This document shows positions 44,171 through 54,058 of a stretch of DNA of 64,000 bases, piece after piece. The DNA lies in the NCBI RefSeq assembly GCF_014650775.1, contig NZ_BMVP01000006.1, forward strand, positions 62,001-126,000, in the 5' to 3' direction. Made by a program: the position numbers and the translations under genes. A model generated the notes under the pieces. The model did not search any database. It was not told the origin of the DNA and saw only the letters and a list, made by a program, of their open reading frames with translations. Every line of letters starts with the position of its first letter. Within the stretch, counting starts at the first letter, position 1. The DNA is from Streptomyces cirratus. Lineage in GTDB: Bacteria > Actinomycetota > Actinomycetes > Streptomycetales > Streptomycetaceae.

Positions 44171-44219
44171 GTTTGTGACTGACATTAGCCGATTCGACAG
44201 TTACGCGAAGGGTGGCGCC

Positions 44220-45434
44220 ATGCCGCGGACCGTATGGCTGCTGGTGGCGGCGCGGGCGATCAACCGGCTCGGCGCCTTCTCCCTGCCCTTCCTGACCGTG
44301 CTGATCAGCACGGACTTCGGCGCGAGCGCCGGCACCGCCGGCCTGCTCAGCGCCGCCTTCGGCCTCGCCACGATCCCCTCCCGGCTGGCCGGCGGCCGCC
44401 TGGCGGCCCGCCTCGGGCGGCGCCGCACGATCGTGCTCGGCCTCACGGGATGCGCCCTCGCGCAGCTGGGCATCGCCGCCGCCGGATCCCTCCCCGTGGT
44501 GGCGGCCTTCGCGATCCTGCTCGGCCTGGCCTTCGAGCTGTACGAGCCGCCGAGCCAGGCGATGATCGCCGACGCCGTCGCGCCCGCCGAGCGGGTGCGC
44601 GCGTACAGCCTGCTGAACGCCGCGCTCGCCGCCGGCGGCACCGGCGCCGGACTGATCGCGGCGGCCCTGGGCCGGTGGGACCTGCGCTGGCTGTTCGTCG
44701 CCGACGCGCTCACCTGCCTGGCCTGCGCACTGGTCCTGCGCATCGCGCTGCCCGCCGACGGCCCCCTCCGCGCGTCCGCCCGGCGCGGCGCGGGCGGGCA
44801 GCCGGTCCGGCCGTGGCGGGACCGCGCGCTGTGGGCCGTGTTCGCGGCCGGCACCGTCTTCGCGCTGGTGTCCATGCAGATCGTGGTCGCACTGCCCCTC
44901 ACCCTGGGCCGCGTCGGCTTCGCACCGGCCGACGCCGGGCTGCTGTTCACCACCTCGGCCGTGACCGTCGTCGCCGCCCAGCCGGCGCTGCGCCTGCGGC
45001 GCCTGGCCGCACTGCCCGCCTCGGCGGCCCTCGCCCTCGGCTACACGCTGATGGCAGCGGGCCTGGCCGGCTACGCGGTGGCGCACACCCTGCCGGCGCT
45101 CCTGGCGGCCACCGCCGTGTGGAGCCTGGGCGACGTGCTCATCCTCGGCCGGGCGTTCAGCGTCGTGGCGGACCTGGCGCCGCCGGGCGGCACGGACCGC
45201 TACCTCGCCGTGTACGGCATCAGTTGGGGAATCGCCACGACCGCCGCCCCGGTCACCGCCACCCAGCTCCTCGCCCGCGCCGGGGTCACCGCCCTGTGGG
45301 CCGGGACCGCGGGCCTGTGCCTCGCCCTCGCGGCCGCCCAACTCCTCCTGGTCGGTCCGCTCGTCAGCCGCACCCCGCGGCCCCGGCCGGCACCGGCGAA
45401 GACCGCCGCACCGGCCGGCCAGGGCCCCCGCTGA
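44220..45434 (+). CDS. MFS transporter (12 TM)
   Basis: A 404-residue transporter with about twelve hydrophobic helices. Motif A: AGGRLAARLGRRRTIVLG; motif C-like AALAAGGTGAGLIAAALG. ATG 44220 with AAGGG upstream; upstream in-frame residues are not conserved-like. Exported compound unknown. Confidence 0.9.
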   Translation: MPRTVWLLVAARAINRLGAFSLPFLTVLISTDFGASAGTAGLLSAAFGLATIPSRLAGGRLAARLGRRRTIVLGLTGCALAQLGIAAAGSLPVVAAFAILLGLAFELYEPPSQAMIADAVAPAERVRAYSLLNAALAAGGTGAGLIAAALGRWDLRWLFVADALTCLACALVLRIALPADGPLRASARRGAGGQPVRPWRDRALWAVFAAGTVFALVSMQIVVALPLTLGRVGFAPADAGLLFTTSAVTVVAAQPALRLRRLAALPASAALALGYTLMAAGLAGYAVAHTLPALLAATAVWSLGDVLILGRAFSVVADLAPPGGTDRYLAVYGISWGIATTAAPVTATQLLARAGVTALWAGTAGLCLALAAAQLLLVGPLVSRTPRPRPAPAKTAAPAGQGPR

Positions 45435-45552
45435 CGGCCGCGGCGCCGCCGAGATGCAGCGCACCCCGTTCGGACGCACACTGAGCTTGGCCCCGCCGGA
45501 GTGGCCGGCCCAGCCAGGCGGAGTTCCTTAGGGTTCCCATGGGGAGGCTCTC

Positions 45553-45693
45553 GTGCTCTTCGCAGCCCTGTGCGTACCGGTCCTGATGATGCTGTTCCTC
45601 ATCGGGATGGGCGCCTTGGAAGACCTCCTGTCCCCTCCGACCGCCGAACCCGTCGAGGTGACCGCCGAGCAGAGCCCCGGCCCCGAGGTCTGA
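45553..45693 (+). CDS. Small membrane protein, 46 aa
   Basis: GTG start with GGGGAGG upstream; MLFAALCVPVLMMLFLIGMG forms one N-terminal helix, followed by an acidic tail ALEDLLSPPTAEPVEVTAEQ. Convergent with a GNAT gene 15 bases away. Function unknown. Confidence 0.7.
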   Translation: MLFAALCVPVLMMLFLIGMGALEDLLSPPTAEPVEVTAEQSPGPEV

Positions 45694-45708
45694 GGCCCGC
45701 GAGACGGC

Positions 45709-46455
45709 TCAGCCCAGCCGGTGGCGGACCCATACGTTCGGTTCGACGTAGACCGCATGGTCGTGCTCCGGTTCACAGTGGACGGGCACCAGCGCTCCCG
45801 GCACCCGCACCGGCCCCGGCTCGTCGAACGGCAGGCCCGTCCACTCCCGCCACTGCGCCAGCGAGCCGCTGATCGTCATGGACAGCGGGGCCACCGAGTC
45901 GATGACGGCGCCCGCCCGCACGTGGACCCGTAGCCACGGGTCGCAGGGCAGCCCGTCCTCACGGGTGCGGTACGCGTACTCCCCCATCGGCGTGTCCGGC
46001 TCGGCCGGTTTCCCGTTCGGCCGTACGGGTGCCACCACTTCCGCGAAACCGTGCGCCCGGGCGTTGTCCCGCATGGCGGCGAGCATGAGGTGGGACAGTC
46101 CCCGACCCTGCCGGCCGGGGGCGACCGTGATCTCGATGGCGCTGACCGTGTCGGGCCGGACCCCGTCCCGCCGGTCCGCGAACGCCCACAGCAGGACCTG
46201 GTCCCAGCCCCGTGCGGGCAGCGCCCCGCGGCCGTCGGCGTGCAGGGCGAAGGGCACGCTGAAGGCCCGGGCGACCACCTCGTCGCCGTCCGTGGCGATG
46301 AACACGTACTCGTCCAGCCGGGCCACCATCCACGGGTACAGCAACGAGGCGACGGGGTCGTTCTCGGCGAACGCCGGCCAGGGGTTCGCCATGTCCCACA
46401 GCCGCCCGGCGAGTTCGGGCCGCTGCGCGAGGGTGGTGATCAGGATGCCGGTCAT
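45709..46455 (-). CDS. GNAT-family acetyltransferase
   Basis: A 248-residue protein. N-acetyltransferase loop APGRQGRGLSHLMLAAMRD in the middle (about 113-131) with DEVVARAFSVPFAL before it; the C-terminal half is a larger-than-usual extension. Start ATG 46455. Substrate unknown. Confidence 0.8.
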   Translation of the reverse strand: MTGILITTLAQRPELAGRLWDMANPWPAFAENDPVASLLYPWMVARLDEYVFIATDGDEVVARAFSVPFALHADGRGALPARGWDQVLLWAFADRRDGVRPDTVSAIEITVAPGRQGRGLSHLMLAAMRDNARAHGFAEVVAPVRPNGKPAEPDTPMGEYAYRTREDGLPCDPWLRVHVRAGAVIDSVAPLSMTISGSLAQWREWTGLPFDEPGPVRVPGALVPVHCEPEHDHAVYVEPNVWVRHRLG

Positions 46456-46495
46456 GCCCGGAGGCTAAGCCCGCTCCCGGGCCCCCTCAAGCGCT

Positions 46496-47954
46496 TTACG
46501 CCGTAATCCCGTTGGCGCCCACCGCCCCCAGGCCGTCCCGCAGCCGCCGGACCGCCTCCGTGAGCTCCGCCGCGGCCGCGACCCCGGCGAAGCTGAGGCG
46601 GACGTACGGGCCCGGCGGCTCGGCGCAGAAGTAGGGCCGGCCCGGTGCGACCGCCACTCCGGCCCGCAGCGCGGCCGCCACGAAGGCGGCGTCGTCGATG
46701 CCCTCCCCCGGCCGGACCCACAACTGGTAGCCCCCGCGCGGAAGGTGGGGCACCTCCAGGGCGGGCAGCTCCCGGCGCAGCGCGCCCGCGAGCACCTCCC
46801 GGCGGTGGCGCAGCTCGGCGGCGACGGCGCGCAGGTGGCGCGGCCAGGCGGGCGCGCCGACCAGTTCGAGGGCGGCTTCCTGGAGCGGCCGGGGCACGAA
46901 GAAGCTGTCCACGACCTGGATGGCGCGCAGCCGGTCGAACACCGGGCCCCGGGCGGCCAGCGCGCCCACCCGCATGCTGGGCGAGGTGACCTTGGTCAGG
47001 GACCGTACGTGGACCACCACCCCGTCCTCGTCCTCGGCGGCCAGCGTCGGGGGCAGTGCTCCGGCGTCCTCGTGGGCCAGCGCACGGGCGTAGTCGTCCT
47101 CGACCACGAAGGCCCCGGCGGCCCGGGCGATCCGGAGCACCTCTGCGCGCCGGGCCTCCGTCAGCACCGCGCCGGTCGGGTTCTGGAACAGCGGCTGGCA
47201 CACGAAGACCCGCGCGCCCGTCGCTTCGAAGGCGGCGGCCAGCAGCTCCGGCCGGACCCCCTCGGAGTCCACGGGGACCGGCACGGGCCGGCACCCCGAG
47301 GCGCGGGCGATCGCCAGCAGGCCGGGGTAGGTCGGTGATTCCACCAGGATCGGGGCCCCGGGCGGCGCCAGCGCCCGCAGTGCGGTGGTCAGCGCGCTCT
47401 GGCCGCCCGCGGTGATCAGGACGTCGGCCGCGGTGAGGGCGCGGGCCGCGCCGCCGATCTCCCGGGCGAACCAGTCGCGCAGCTCGGGCAGTCCCTCCAC
47501 GGGCGTCCGCCCCCACGCGCCGGGCCGGCGCCCCGCCCGGGCCAGGGCCGCGGCCATGGCCCGCTCGGGCTGGAGCGAGGGGTGCAGGTAGCCGCTGTGC
47601 AGCTCGATCACCCCGGGCGGCGGCGCCGCCAGCGTCACCAGCACCCCGGAGGCGTCGACAGAACGCGGTACGACGTCTCCGGCGCCCTCGGCGGTCAGGG
47701 TGACCTCCTGCCACGAGGTGTCCCCGGGCGCGGGGGCCGACGTACGGGGCGGCGCGCGGAACACCCCGGCGCCGGGCCGGGTGACCACCAGCCCCTCGGC
47801 GGCGAGCTGGGCGAGGGCCCTGGAGACGGTGACGGGGCTGACCCGATAGCGCTCCACCAGGGCACGACTCGACGGCAGCTTTCCACCTATCGAGTAGCGG
47901 TTCAGTTCGGCTCGCAGGGATTCTGCCAGGGCCGCCACACTGCTACGCTCGTAC

Positions 47955-47956
<2 letters not shown>
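46496..47956 (-). CDS. MocR-type GntR/aminotransferase regulator
   Basis: A 486-residue fusion of a GntR winged helix (GGKLPSSRALVERYRVSPVTVSRALAQLAAEGLV, about 25-58) and a fold-type I aminotransferase-like domain with PLP lysine in RSLTKVTSPSMRVG (about 320). These regulators sense PLP-linked metabolites. ATG at 47956-47954 overlaps the start of the divergent EamA gene, so the EamA exporter is probably its target. Confidence 0.92.
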
Positions 47957-48860
<904 letters not shown>

Positions 48861-48916
48861 CTGTCTATCGGCCTAAACTGCAAACACGGATCGGACCGCC
48901 ACCGAGGAGGTCAGCT

Positions 48917-49114
48917 ATGCGCGCGACCGAGGGCGACCAGCTGGTGCAGCACGGCAGGATCGTGGGCCAGCACGACAAGGTCGGTGAGATCACGCAGGTC
49001 CTGGGAGAGAACGGCACCCCTCCCTACCGCGTCCGCTTCCAGGACGGGCACGAGGCCGTGATGTCCCCGGGCCCCGACTGCGTGGTCAAGCACCCGACCG
49101 AATCCCCCCAGTGA
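48917..49114 (+). CDS. DUF1918 protein
   Basis: A 65-residue beta-rich domain protein: GDQLVQHGRIVGQHDKVGEI followed by TQVLGENGTPPYRVRFQDGH, pattern of DUF1918 (actinobacterial). GGAGG seven bases before the ATG. Function unknown. Placed after the EamA gene but with its own leader. Confidence 0.9.
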   Translation: MRATEGDQLVQHGRIVGQHDKVGEITQVLGENGTPPYRVRFQDGHEAVMSPGPDCVVKHPTESPQ

Positions 49115-49156
49115 CCCCTCCTCTCCTTCACCCCTGAACCCCGACCGCAGCCGGGT

Positions 49157-50398
49157 TCAGCGCGGTGGCACCGGCGTCGGATAGTGATCGGCGACCACCC
49201 GGGCCATCGCCCCGTTGGGGTCCGCGACCACCTGCTTCGCCGAGAAGTAGACGTGGCCGCGGACCTCCGGGTAGCCCTTGGCGAACCGCACGTGCCGCGA
49301 CAGTTCCGCGGGATCCCGCCAGGCTTCGGTCGCGCTGTCGGCGTCGCAGCGGTACAGCGCCTCCCCCACGTACAGGCTCACTCCCGTCCCCGCGACCGTA
49401 CGGGCCCACCAGGGGACGATCTCGGCGTAGTCGGCGGTGGGGTGCCCGAGCTGCCAGTAGGCCTGCGGCACGATGTAGTCGAGCCAGCCCTCCTTGACCC
49501 ACTTGCGCGTGTCCGCGTAGAGGTCGTCGTACGTGCTCACGCCCGCGCGGGTGTGCGAGCCCAGCGGGTCCACGTCGTCGTTGCGCCAGACGGCGAACGG
49601 GCTCACCCCGAACCGGGCCCCCGGCCGGATGCGGCGCAGCCGCTCGGACATCTCCCGGACCAGGGTGTCCGTGTTGTCGCGGCGCCATTCCTCGCGGGAG
49701 GCGAAGGAGCCGCCGTACTCCTCGAACGCGGCGTCGTCGTCGAACTCCTCGCCCTCGGCGGGGTACGGGTAGAAGTAGTCGTCCCAGTGCACCCCGTCCA
49801 CCGGGTAGCGGGCCACGGCGTCGGCCATGGCGTCCTGCACGAACTGCCGCACCTGCGGCATCCCGGGGTTGTAGTACAGCTTCCCCCCGTACGGGACCAC
49901 CCACTCGGGGTTGCGGCGGGCCGGGTGCGTCTCGGCGAGCCGGTCGGGGTCGGTGTGGTTGGCCACCCGGTACGGGTTGAACCAGGCGTGCAGCTCCAGG
50001 CCCCGCTCGTGCGCGGCGGCGACCGCCGTACCCAGCGGGTCCCAGCCGGGGTCGCGGCCCTGGGTCCCGGTCAGCCACTGCGACCAGGGCTCCAGCGGGG
50101 AGGGCCACATGGCGTCCGCCGCGGGCCGGACCTGGAGGATCACGGCGTTCAGCCGGCGCTCCACGGCGGTGTCCAGCAGGGACAGCAGCTCGGCGCGCTG
50201 CCGGTCGGCGGACAGTCCGGCCTTCGAGGGCCAGTCGACGTTCTCCACGGAGGCGATCCACATGCCCCGGAACTCCGCCGGGCCGGCCCCGCGGCGCCCG
50301 CCCGCGACCCGTTCGGCCCGGGCGGGGCCGGCCACCGCCCCCGCGGCCAGCAGGCCCGCCGCTCCCGCCAGTAGCCTGCGTCGTCCGATGTGCGCCAT
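49157..50398 (-). CDS. Secreted glycosyl hydrolase-like 10 (YngK) family protein
   Basis: A 413-residue TIM-barrel protein. Twin-arginine-like signal GRRRLLAGAAGLLAAGAVAG then FRGMWIASVENVDWPSKAGLS, NAVILQVRPAADAMWPSPLEPW, ELHAWFNPYRVANHTD, VDGVHWDDYFYPY, GVSPFAVWRN and WLDYIVPQAYW, as in GHL10 proteins. Substrate of the group is uncertain, cell-wall or capsule sugars are plausible. GGAG upstream of the ATG. Confidence 0.88.
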   Translation of the reverse strand: MAHIGRRRLLAGAAGLLAAGAVAGPARAERVAGGRRGAGPAEFRGMWIASVENVDWPSKAGLSADRQRAELLSLLDTAVERRLNAVILQVRPAADAMWPSPLEPWSQWLTGTQGRDPGWDPLGTAVAAAHERGLELHAWFNPYRVANHTDPDRLAETHPARRNPEWVVPYGGKLYYNPGMPQVRQFVQDAMADAVARYPVDGVHWDDYFYPYPAEGEEFDDDAAFEEYGGSFASREEWRRDNTDTLVREMSERLRRIRPGARFGVSPFAVWRNDDVDPLGSHTRAGVSTYDDLYADTRKWVKEGWLDYIVPQAYWQLGHPTADYAEIVPWWARTVAGTGVSLYVGEALYRCDADSATEAWRDPAELSRHVRFAKGYPEVRGHVYFSAKQVVADPNGAMARVVADHYPTPVPPR

Positions 50399-50573
50399 GT
50401 GACGGCTCCGTTCCGCTGTGTGACATCGCTCGCGTTCGCCCAGCATGCCCGCCCCGGGCCGCCACCCGGTGGAAGGTCGGGGGTAACGTCGTGGGGCGTG
50501 GCGGGCGCCGGGCAGCAGTTACCACTGCCGAGCACGGGGGACCCGCCGACGGATGAGCAGCGAAAGGCACGAA

Positions 50574-51446
50574 GTGACTGACCTCCCTTCCGACATCGTT
50601 CGAGTCGGCGTAGTGGGCTGTGGCCAGATGGGCGCGGGTATCGCCGAGGTGTGCGCCCGCAGTGGCCTTGAGGTCAAGGTCGCCGAGACCACGGGCGAGG
50701 CCCTGGAGATCGGACGTACCCGGCTGTACAACTCCCTGACCAAGGCCGCCGAACGCGGCAAGATCAGCGAGGAGGAGCGGGACGCCACGCTGGCCCGCCT
50801 CACCTTCACCACCGACCTCGGCGAGTTCGCCGACCGTGACCTCGTCATCGAGGCCGTCGTGGAGAACGAGCAGGTCAAGACGGAGATCTTCCAGGTCCTG
50901 GACCAGGTCGTCACCCGCCCGGACGCGATCTTGGCGTCCAACACCTCCTCGATCCCGCTGGTCAAGCTGGCCGTCTCGACCTCTCGGCCCGACCAGGTGA
51001 TCGGCATCCACTTCTTCAACCCGGCCCCCGTGCAGCAGCTGGTCGAGCTGATCCCGGCGCTGACCACGGGCGAGGAGACCGTCAAGCGGGCCGACGCCCT
51101 GGTGCGCGACGTGCTCGGCAAGCACGCCATCCGCGCCCAGGACCGGTCCGGCTTCGTGGTCAACGCGCTGCTCATCCCGTACCTGCTGTCGGCGATCCGG
51201 ATGTTCGAGTCCGGCATCGCCAGCCGCGAGGACATCGACAACGGCATGGAACTGGGCTGCGCCCACCCGATGGGCCCGCTGAAGCTGGCGGACCTGATCG
51301 GCCTGGACACCGTCGCCTCGGTCGCCGACAGCATGTACGCCGAGTTCAAGGAGCCGCTGTACGCCGCTCCCCCGCTGCTCCAGCGGATGGTCGACGCCGG
51401 CCGCCTCGGCCGCAAGACGGGCGCGGGCTTCTACCCGTACGGCTGA
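50574..51446 (+). CDS. 3-hydroxybutyryl-CoA dehydrogenase
   Basis: A 290-residue NAD(P)-dependent enzyme reducing acetoacetyl-CoA or oxidising 3-hydroxybutyryl-CoA. VRVGVVGCGQMGAGIAEV binds NAD, NTSSIPL and GIHFFNPAP are catalytic regions (His), NALLIPYLLSAIRM contacts the acyl chain. The GTG at 50574 is preferred (AAAGG upstream) over an ATG seven codons earlier. Likely provides crotonyl-CoA or butyrate metabolism, possibly for ethylmalonyl-CoA. Confidence 0.93.
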   Translation: MTDLPSDIVRVGVVGCGQMGAGIAEVCARSGLEVKVAETTGEALEIGRTRLYNSLTKAAERGKISEEERDATLARLTFTTDLGEFADRDLVIEAVVENEQVKTEIFQVLDQVVTRPDAILASNTSSIPLVKLAVSTSRPDQVIGIHFFNPAPVQQLVELIPALTTGEETVKRADALVRDVLGKHAIRAQDRSGFVVNALLIPYLLSAIRMFESGIASREDIDNGMELGCAHPMGPLKLADLIGLDTVASVADSMYAEFKEPLYAAPPLLQRMVDAGRLGRKTGAGFYPYG

Positions 51447-51450
51447 CCGC

Positions 51451-51981
51451 TCAGCCCAGGCGCAGATGGCGCAGCAGGAGCAGGCCGGCCGCCATGTTGG
51501 CGGCCGGTACCTCGCCGCGGGCGATCATGTCGGGCACCTGTTTGAGCGGGACCCAGGCGCGGCGCGATGACTCGAAGTCGTCCTCGGGATGGCCGGTGTA
51601 CGTGGCTCCGTCGGCCCAGTAGAGGTGGTGGCGGGCGTCGGTCAGCCCGTTGGAGGGCTCGACCGTCATCAGGTGGTGCAGGGGTCCGGGCCGCCAGCCC
51701 GATTCCTCCTCCATCTCGCGGGCGGCGGCGGCCGCGATGTCCTCGCCGTCCTCGACCACCCCGGCGGGCAGCTCCCAGCCCCAGCTGTCGGTGATGAAAC
51801 GGTGGCGCCACAGCAGCAGCACCTCGTTGGCGTCGTTGACGGCCGTGGCCGCGGCGACGGGCCGCAGCCGGATCACGAAGTGGTCCAGGTGCCGCCCGTC
51901 GGGAAGTTCCACATCGGCGAGGTTCACATCGAACCAGCGGTTCTTGTACACGGTCTGCTCACTCAGGTTCGTCCACTGCAC
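51451..51981 (-). CDS. Nudix hydrolase (ADP-ribose pyrophosphatase-like)
   Basis: A 176-residue enzyme hydrolysing nucleoside diphosphate derivatives. Nudix box: GVVEDGEDIAAAAAREMEEE followed by SGW (about 74-96). GTG start with AAGGTGG upstream. Four bases separate its stop from the convergent HBD gene. Confidence 0.92.
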   Translation of the reverse strand: MQWTNLSEQTVYKNRWFDVNLADVELPDGRHLDHFVIRLRPVAAATAVNDANEVLLLWRHRFITDSWGWELPAGVVEDGEDIAAAAAREMEEESGWRPGPLHHLMTVEPSNGLTDARHHLYWADGATYTGHPEDDFESSRRAWVPLKQVPDMIARGEVPAANMAAGLLLLRHLRLG

Positions 51982-52034
51982 GGCTTTGCCACCTTCTCTT
52001 CGAACGGGTGGCAACATGGCAGCAGTCGGGGACG

Positions 52035-53372
52035 TCACAGGGGAACGCGCAGCGCCCCGTCGATGAGCCCGGCCGTCTCCTCGGCGCCGGCGCAGCCGCT
52101 GGTCAGCAACTGCTCGCGGACCGCGCGCAACCGGTCGCGCAACCTCAGCGACTCCATTCCCTTGGCCCGTTCCGCCATTTCGGCCGCCGACGCCACCGCC
52201 CGGTCCGCCTCCCCCTGGCGCAGCTGGATCTCGCACAGCATGGCCAGCCGGTGGACCCGGCCGCGCTCGTGCGCCGGCGTCCCGGCGGCGGCCGCCGCCT
52301 GCTCGTGCGCGGCGTCGAGGTCGCCGAGGCTGAGCAGCGCCTCGGCCACCTGTACGTTGACCAGCCCGGGCTGTACGTAGCCGGTCTCGGCCGGCTCCGC
52401 GCCGGGGCGGATCCGTTCGGCGGCCGCCTCCGCGTGCCGGATGCAGGCCAACGCGGCCGCGCCGTCGCCGAGTCGGGCGTAGGCCTTGGCCTGCATCGCG
52501 TACAGATCGGCGGCCAGGGCAGGGGTGGTGTGCCGTCCGGCGGAGCGCAGCGCGGCCTCGGCGAAGGCGACGGCCTGCCGGTGGTCCCGCAGGTGCAGCG
52601 ACTGGTTGACGAGCAGCGCGATCACGTACGCCCCGAGCCCCCGGTCGCCGCTGGCCTTCGCGAGCCGCAGCGCCTGGTGGAAGTACCGCTGCGCGAGGCC
52701 GTGGGCGTCCGAGTCGTACGCGCAGATCCCCGCCACCGCCACCAGGGACCCGGTCGCCCGGTGCAACTGCCGCCCGAGGGCGTCGGGGTAACTCCCGCGC
52801 AGCATGGGCGCGGTCTCGCTGCCGAGGAAGCGCACGATGCGGGAACGGGTCGCGAGGCCGCCCGAGCGGCGGTACATCAGCTCGTAGTGGGCGCGGGCGG
52901 AGCCCAGGATCTCGATGTGCTCGGGGCCGATGCGGTGGGGGCCCTCGCGGGACACGTCGCAGTCCTCCGGCGGGTTCTCCCACTCCCAGACCGGGATCAC
53001 GGCGGGCGTCCCCGTGAGCGCCTCCACGGCCGACGGGCGGGAGCGCCCCTGCTCGTCGGCCCGCCAGAGCGCGGCGGCGCGGTCGACGAAGCCGCTGAGC
53101 GGGGTCGGGTGGAGCGCGGGCCGGCCGGGCAGGCCGAGCCCGGCGTCGTCCAGCGAGACGGGCCGCCGCAGCCTCGCGCCGAGCACCTCGCAGATCAGCT
53201 CGGGTACCTGGCCGCGCGGCCGCTGCCCCTTCAACCAGCGGGAGACGGCGGTGTGTTCGTAGCGCAGCGCGAGTCCGCGGGAGCGGCCCGCATGGTTGAC
53301 GTGCGCGGCGAGGCCGGCGTGGGACATTCCCGCCTCGGCGAGGAGGGCGTCGAGCAGGGCGTTGGGCTGCAT
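52035..53372 (-). CDS. XRE-like regulator with TPR array
   Basis: A 445-residue protein. A degenerate helix-turn-helix (AGLAAHVNHAGRSRGLALRYEHTAVSRWLKG) followed by multiple helix pairs (QALRLAKASGDRGLGAYVIALLVNQS, ALAADLYAMQAKAYARLGDGAAALACI) typical of TPR-containing Streptomyces regulators. GGAGGGG upstream. Probably controls development or antibiotic genes like its relatives, but this is an inference. Confidence 0.8.
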   Translation of the reverse strand: MQPNALLDALLAEAGMSHAGLAAHVNHAGRSRGLALRYEHTAVSRWLKGQRPRGQVPELICEVLGARLRRPVSLDDAGLGLPGRPALHPTPLSGFVDRAAALWRADEQGRSRPSAVEALTGTPAVIPVWEWENPPEDCDVSREGPHRIGPEHIEILGSARAHYELMYRRSGGLATRSRIVRFLGSETAPMLRGSYPDALGRQLHRATGSLVAVAGICAYDSDAHGLAQRYFHQALRLAKASGDRGLGAYVIALLVNQSLHLRDHRQAVAFAEAALRSAGRHTTPALAADLYAMQAKAYARLGDGAAALACIRHAEAAAERIRPGAEPAETGYVQPGLVNVQVAEALLSLGDLDAAHEQAAAAAGTPAHERGRVHRLAMLCEIQLRQGEADRAVASAAEMAERAKGMESLRLRDRLRAVREQLLTSGCAGAEETAGLIDGALRVPL

Positions 53373-54058
53373 GGGGCCCCTCCATGGGCTTGTCCCGCTC
53401 AGGCTAGTGGGTGCGGGGTTCACACGGGGTGTGAACCGTGTACGCGCATAAATGCGATACGCACCCTGCCGCGGGGGCGCCCGGGGGCGCTTCACTTAAG
53501 GGCCTCGCCAAGAGGCCGCTCGGGTCGTCGGCTCCCCCTCGTACAGTGCGACGACCCGGCACCGCGCCGCCCGTCCTGTTGTCTGCCCGACACTCCACGG
53601 CAGGCGGGCGGCGCGCCACGGCTCCTGCGGGTGCCCGGTTGGTCGCCGGGCCGCGCCGGGGCCGGGGCGACCGCGCACCGGGACCCTTCCACCGGGCCCC
53701 GGTGCGCCGTCCCGTCCGGGGTCTCGTCCGGCGCAACCACCGCGCCCCGGAGGCACGTTCAGCCTCGCCGGCGTCTGAGGCGCGGGATGCGGGGCGCATT
53801 CCAGCCTCGCCGGCGTCTGAGGCGCGGGGTGCGGGGCGCATTCCAGCCTCGCCGGCGTCTGAGGCGCGGGGTGCGGGGCGCATTCCAGCCTCGCCGGCGT
53901 CTGAGGCGCGGGGTGCGGGGCGGAGCCCCGCGAAGCCCGGCGCAGCCGGGGGCGCTTGCGCTGCGGCGGCGCGGCCGAAGGGCCCGGCCGGGGGCCGGGA
54001 ACGGGTGAGGGGCGCAGCCCGGTCGGCGGGTGCGCCCCTCGTTCAAGACCTGCGGCGG
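53373..54058. repeat. Non-coding repeat-rich region with 42-bp tandem repeat
   Basis: 686 bases without a convincing gene. Direct repeats with period 42 bp run from 53760 to about 53920: starts at 53761, 53803, 53845 and 53887, three full units plus a partial fourth. Each unit starts AGCCTCGCCGGCGTCTGAGG. The partial fourth copy continues into a sequence that matches the opposite strand of 17617-17661. Between 53373 and 53755 only GC-rich low-complexity sequence is seen. The frames that stay open across it are due to the multiple-of-three unit. Confidence 0.8.

Noticed and set aside
53404..53883. Minus-strand 159-codon frame with repeated ASDAGEAGMRPAPR units
   Set aside because: The repeats are explained by the DNA tandem array; no ribosome site, and the rest is low complexity.
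53760..53930. CRISPR-like array
   Set aside because: Units are contiguous 42-bp tandem copies with no variable spacers and there are no cas genes.
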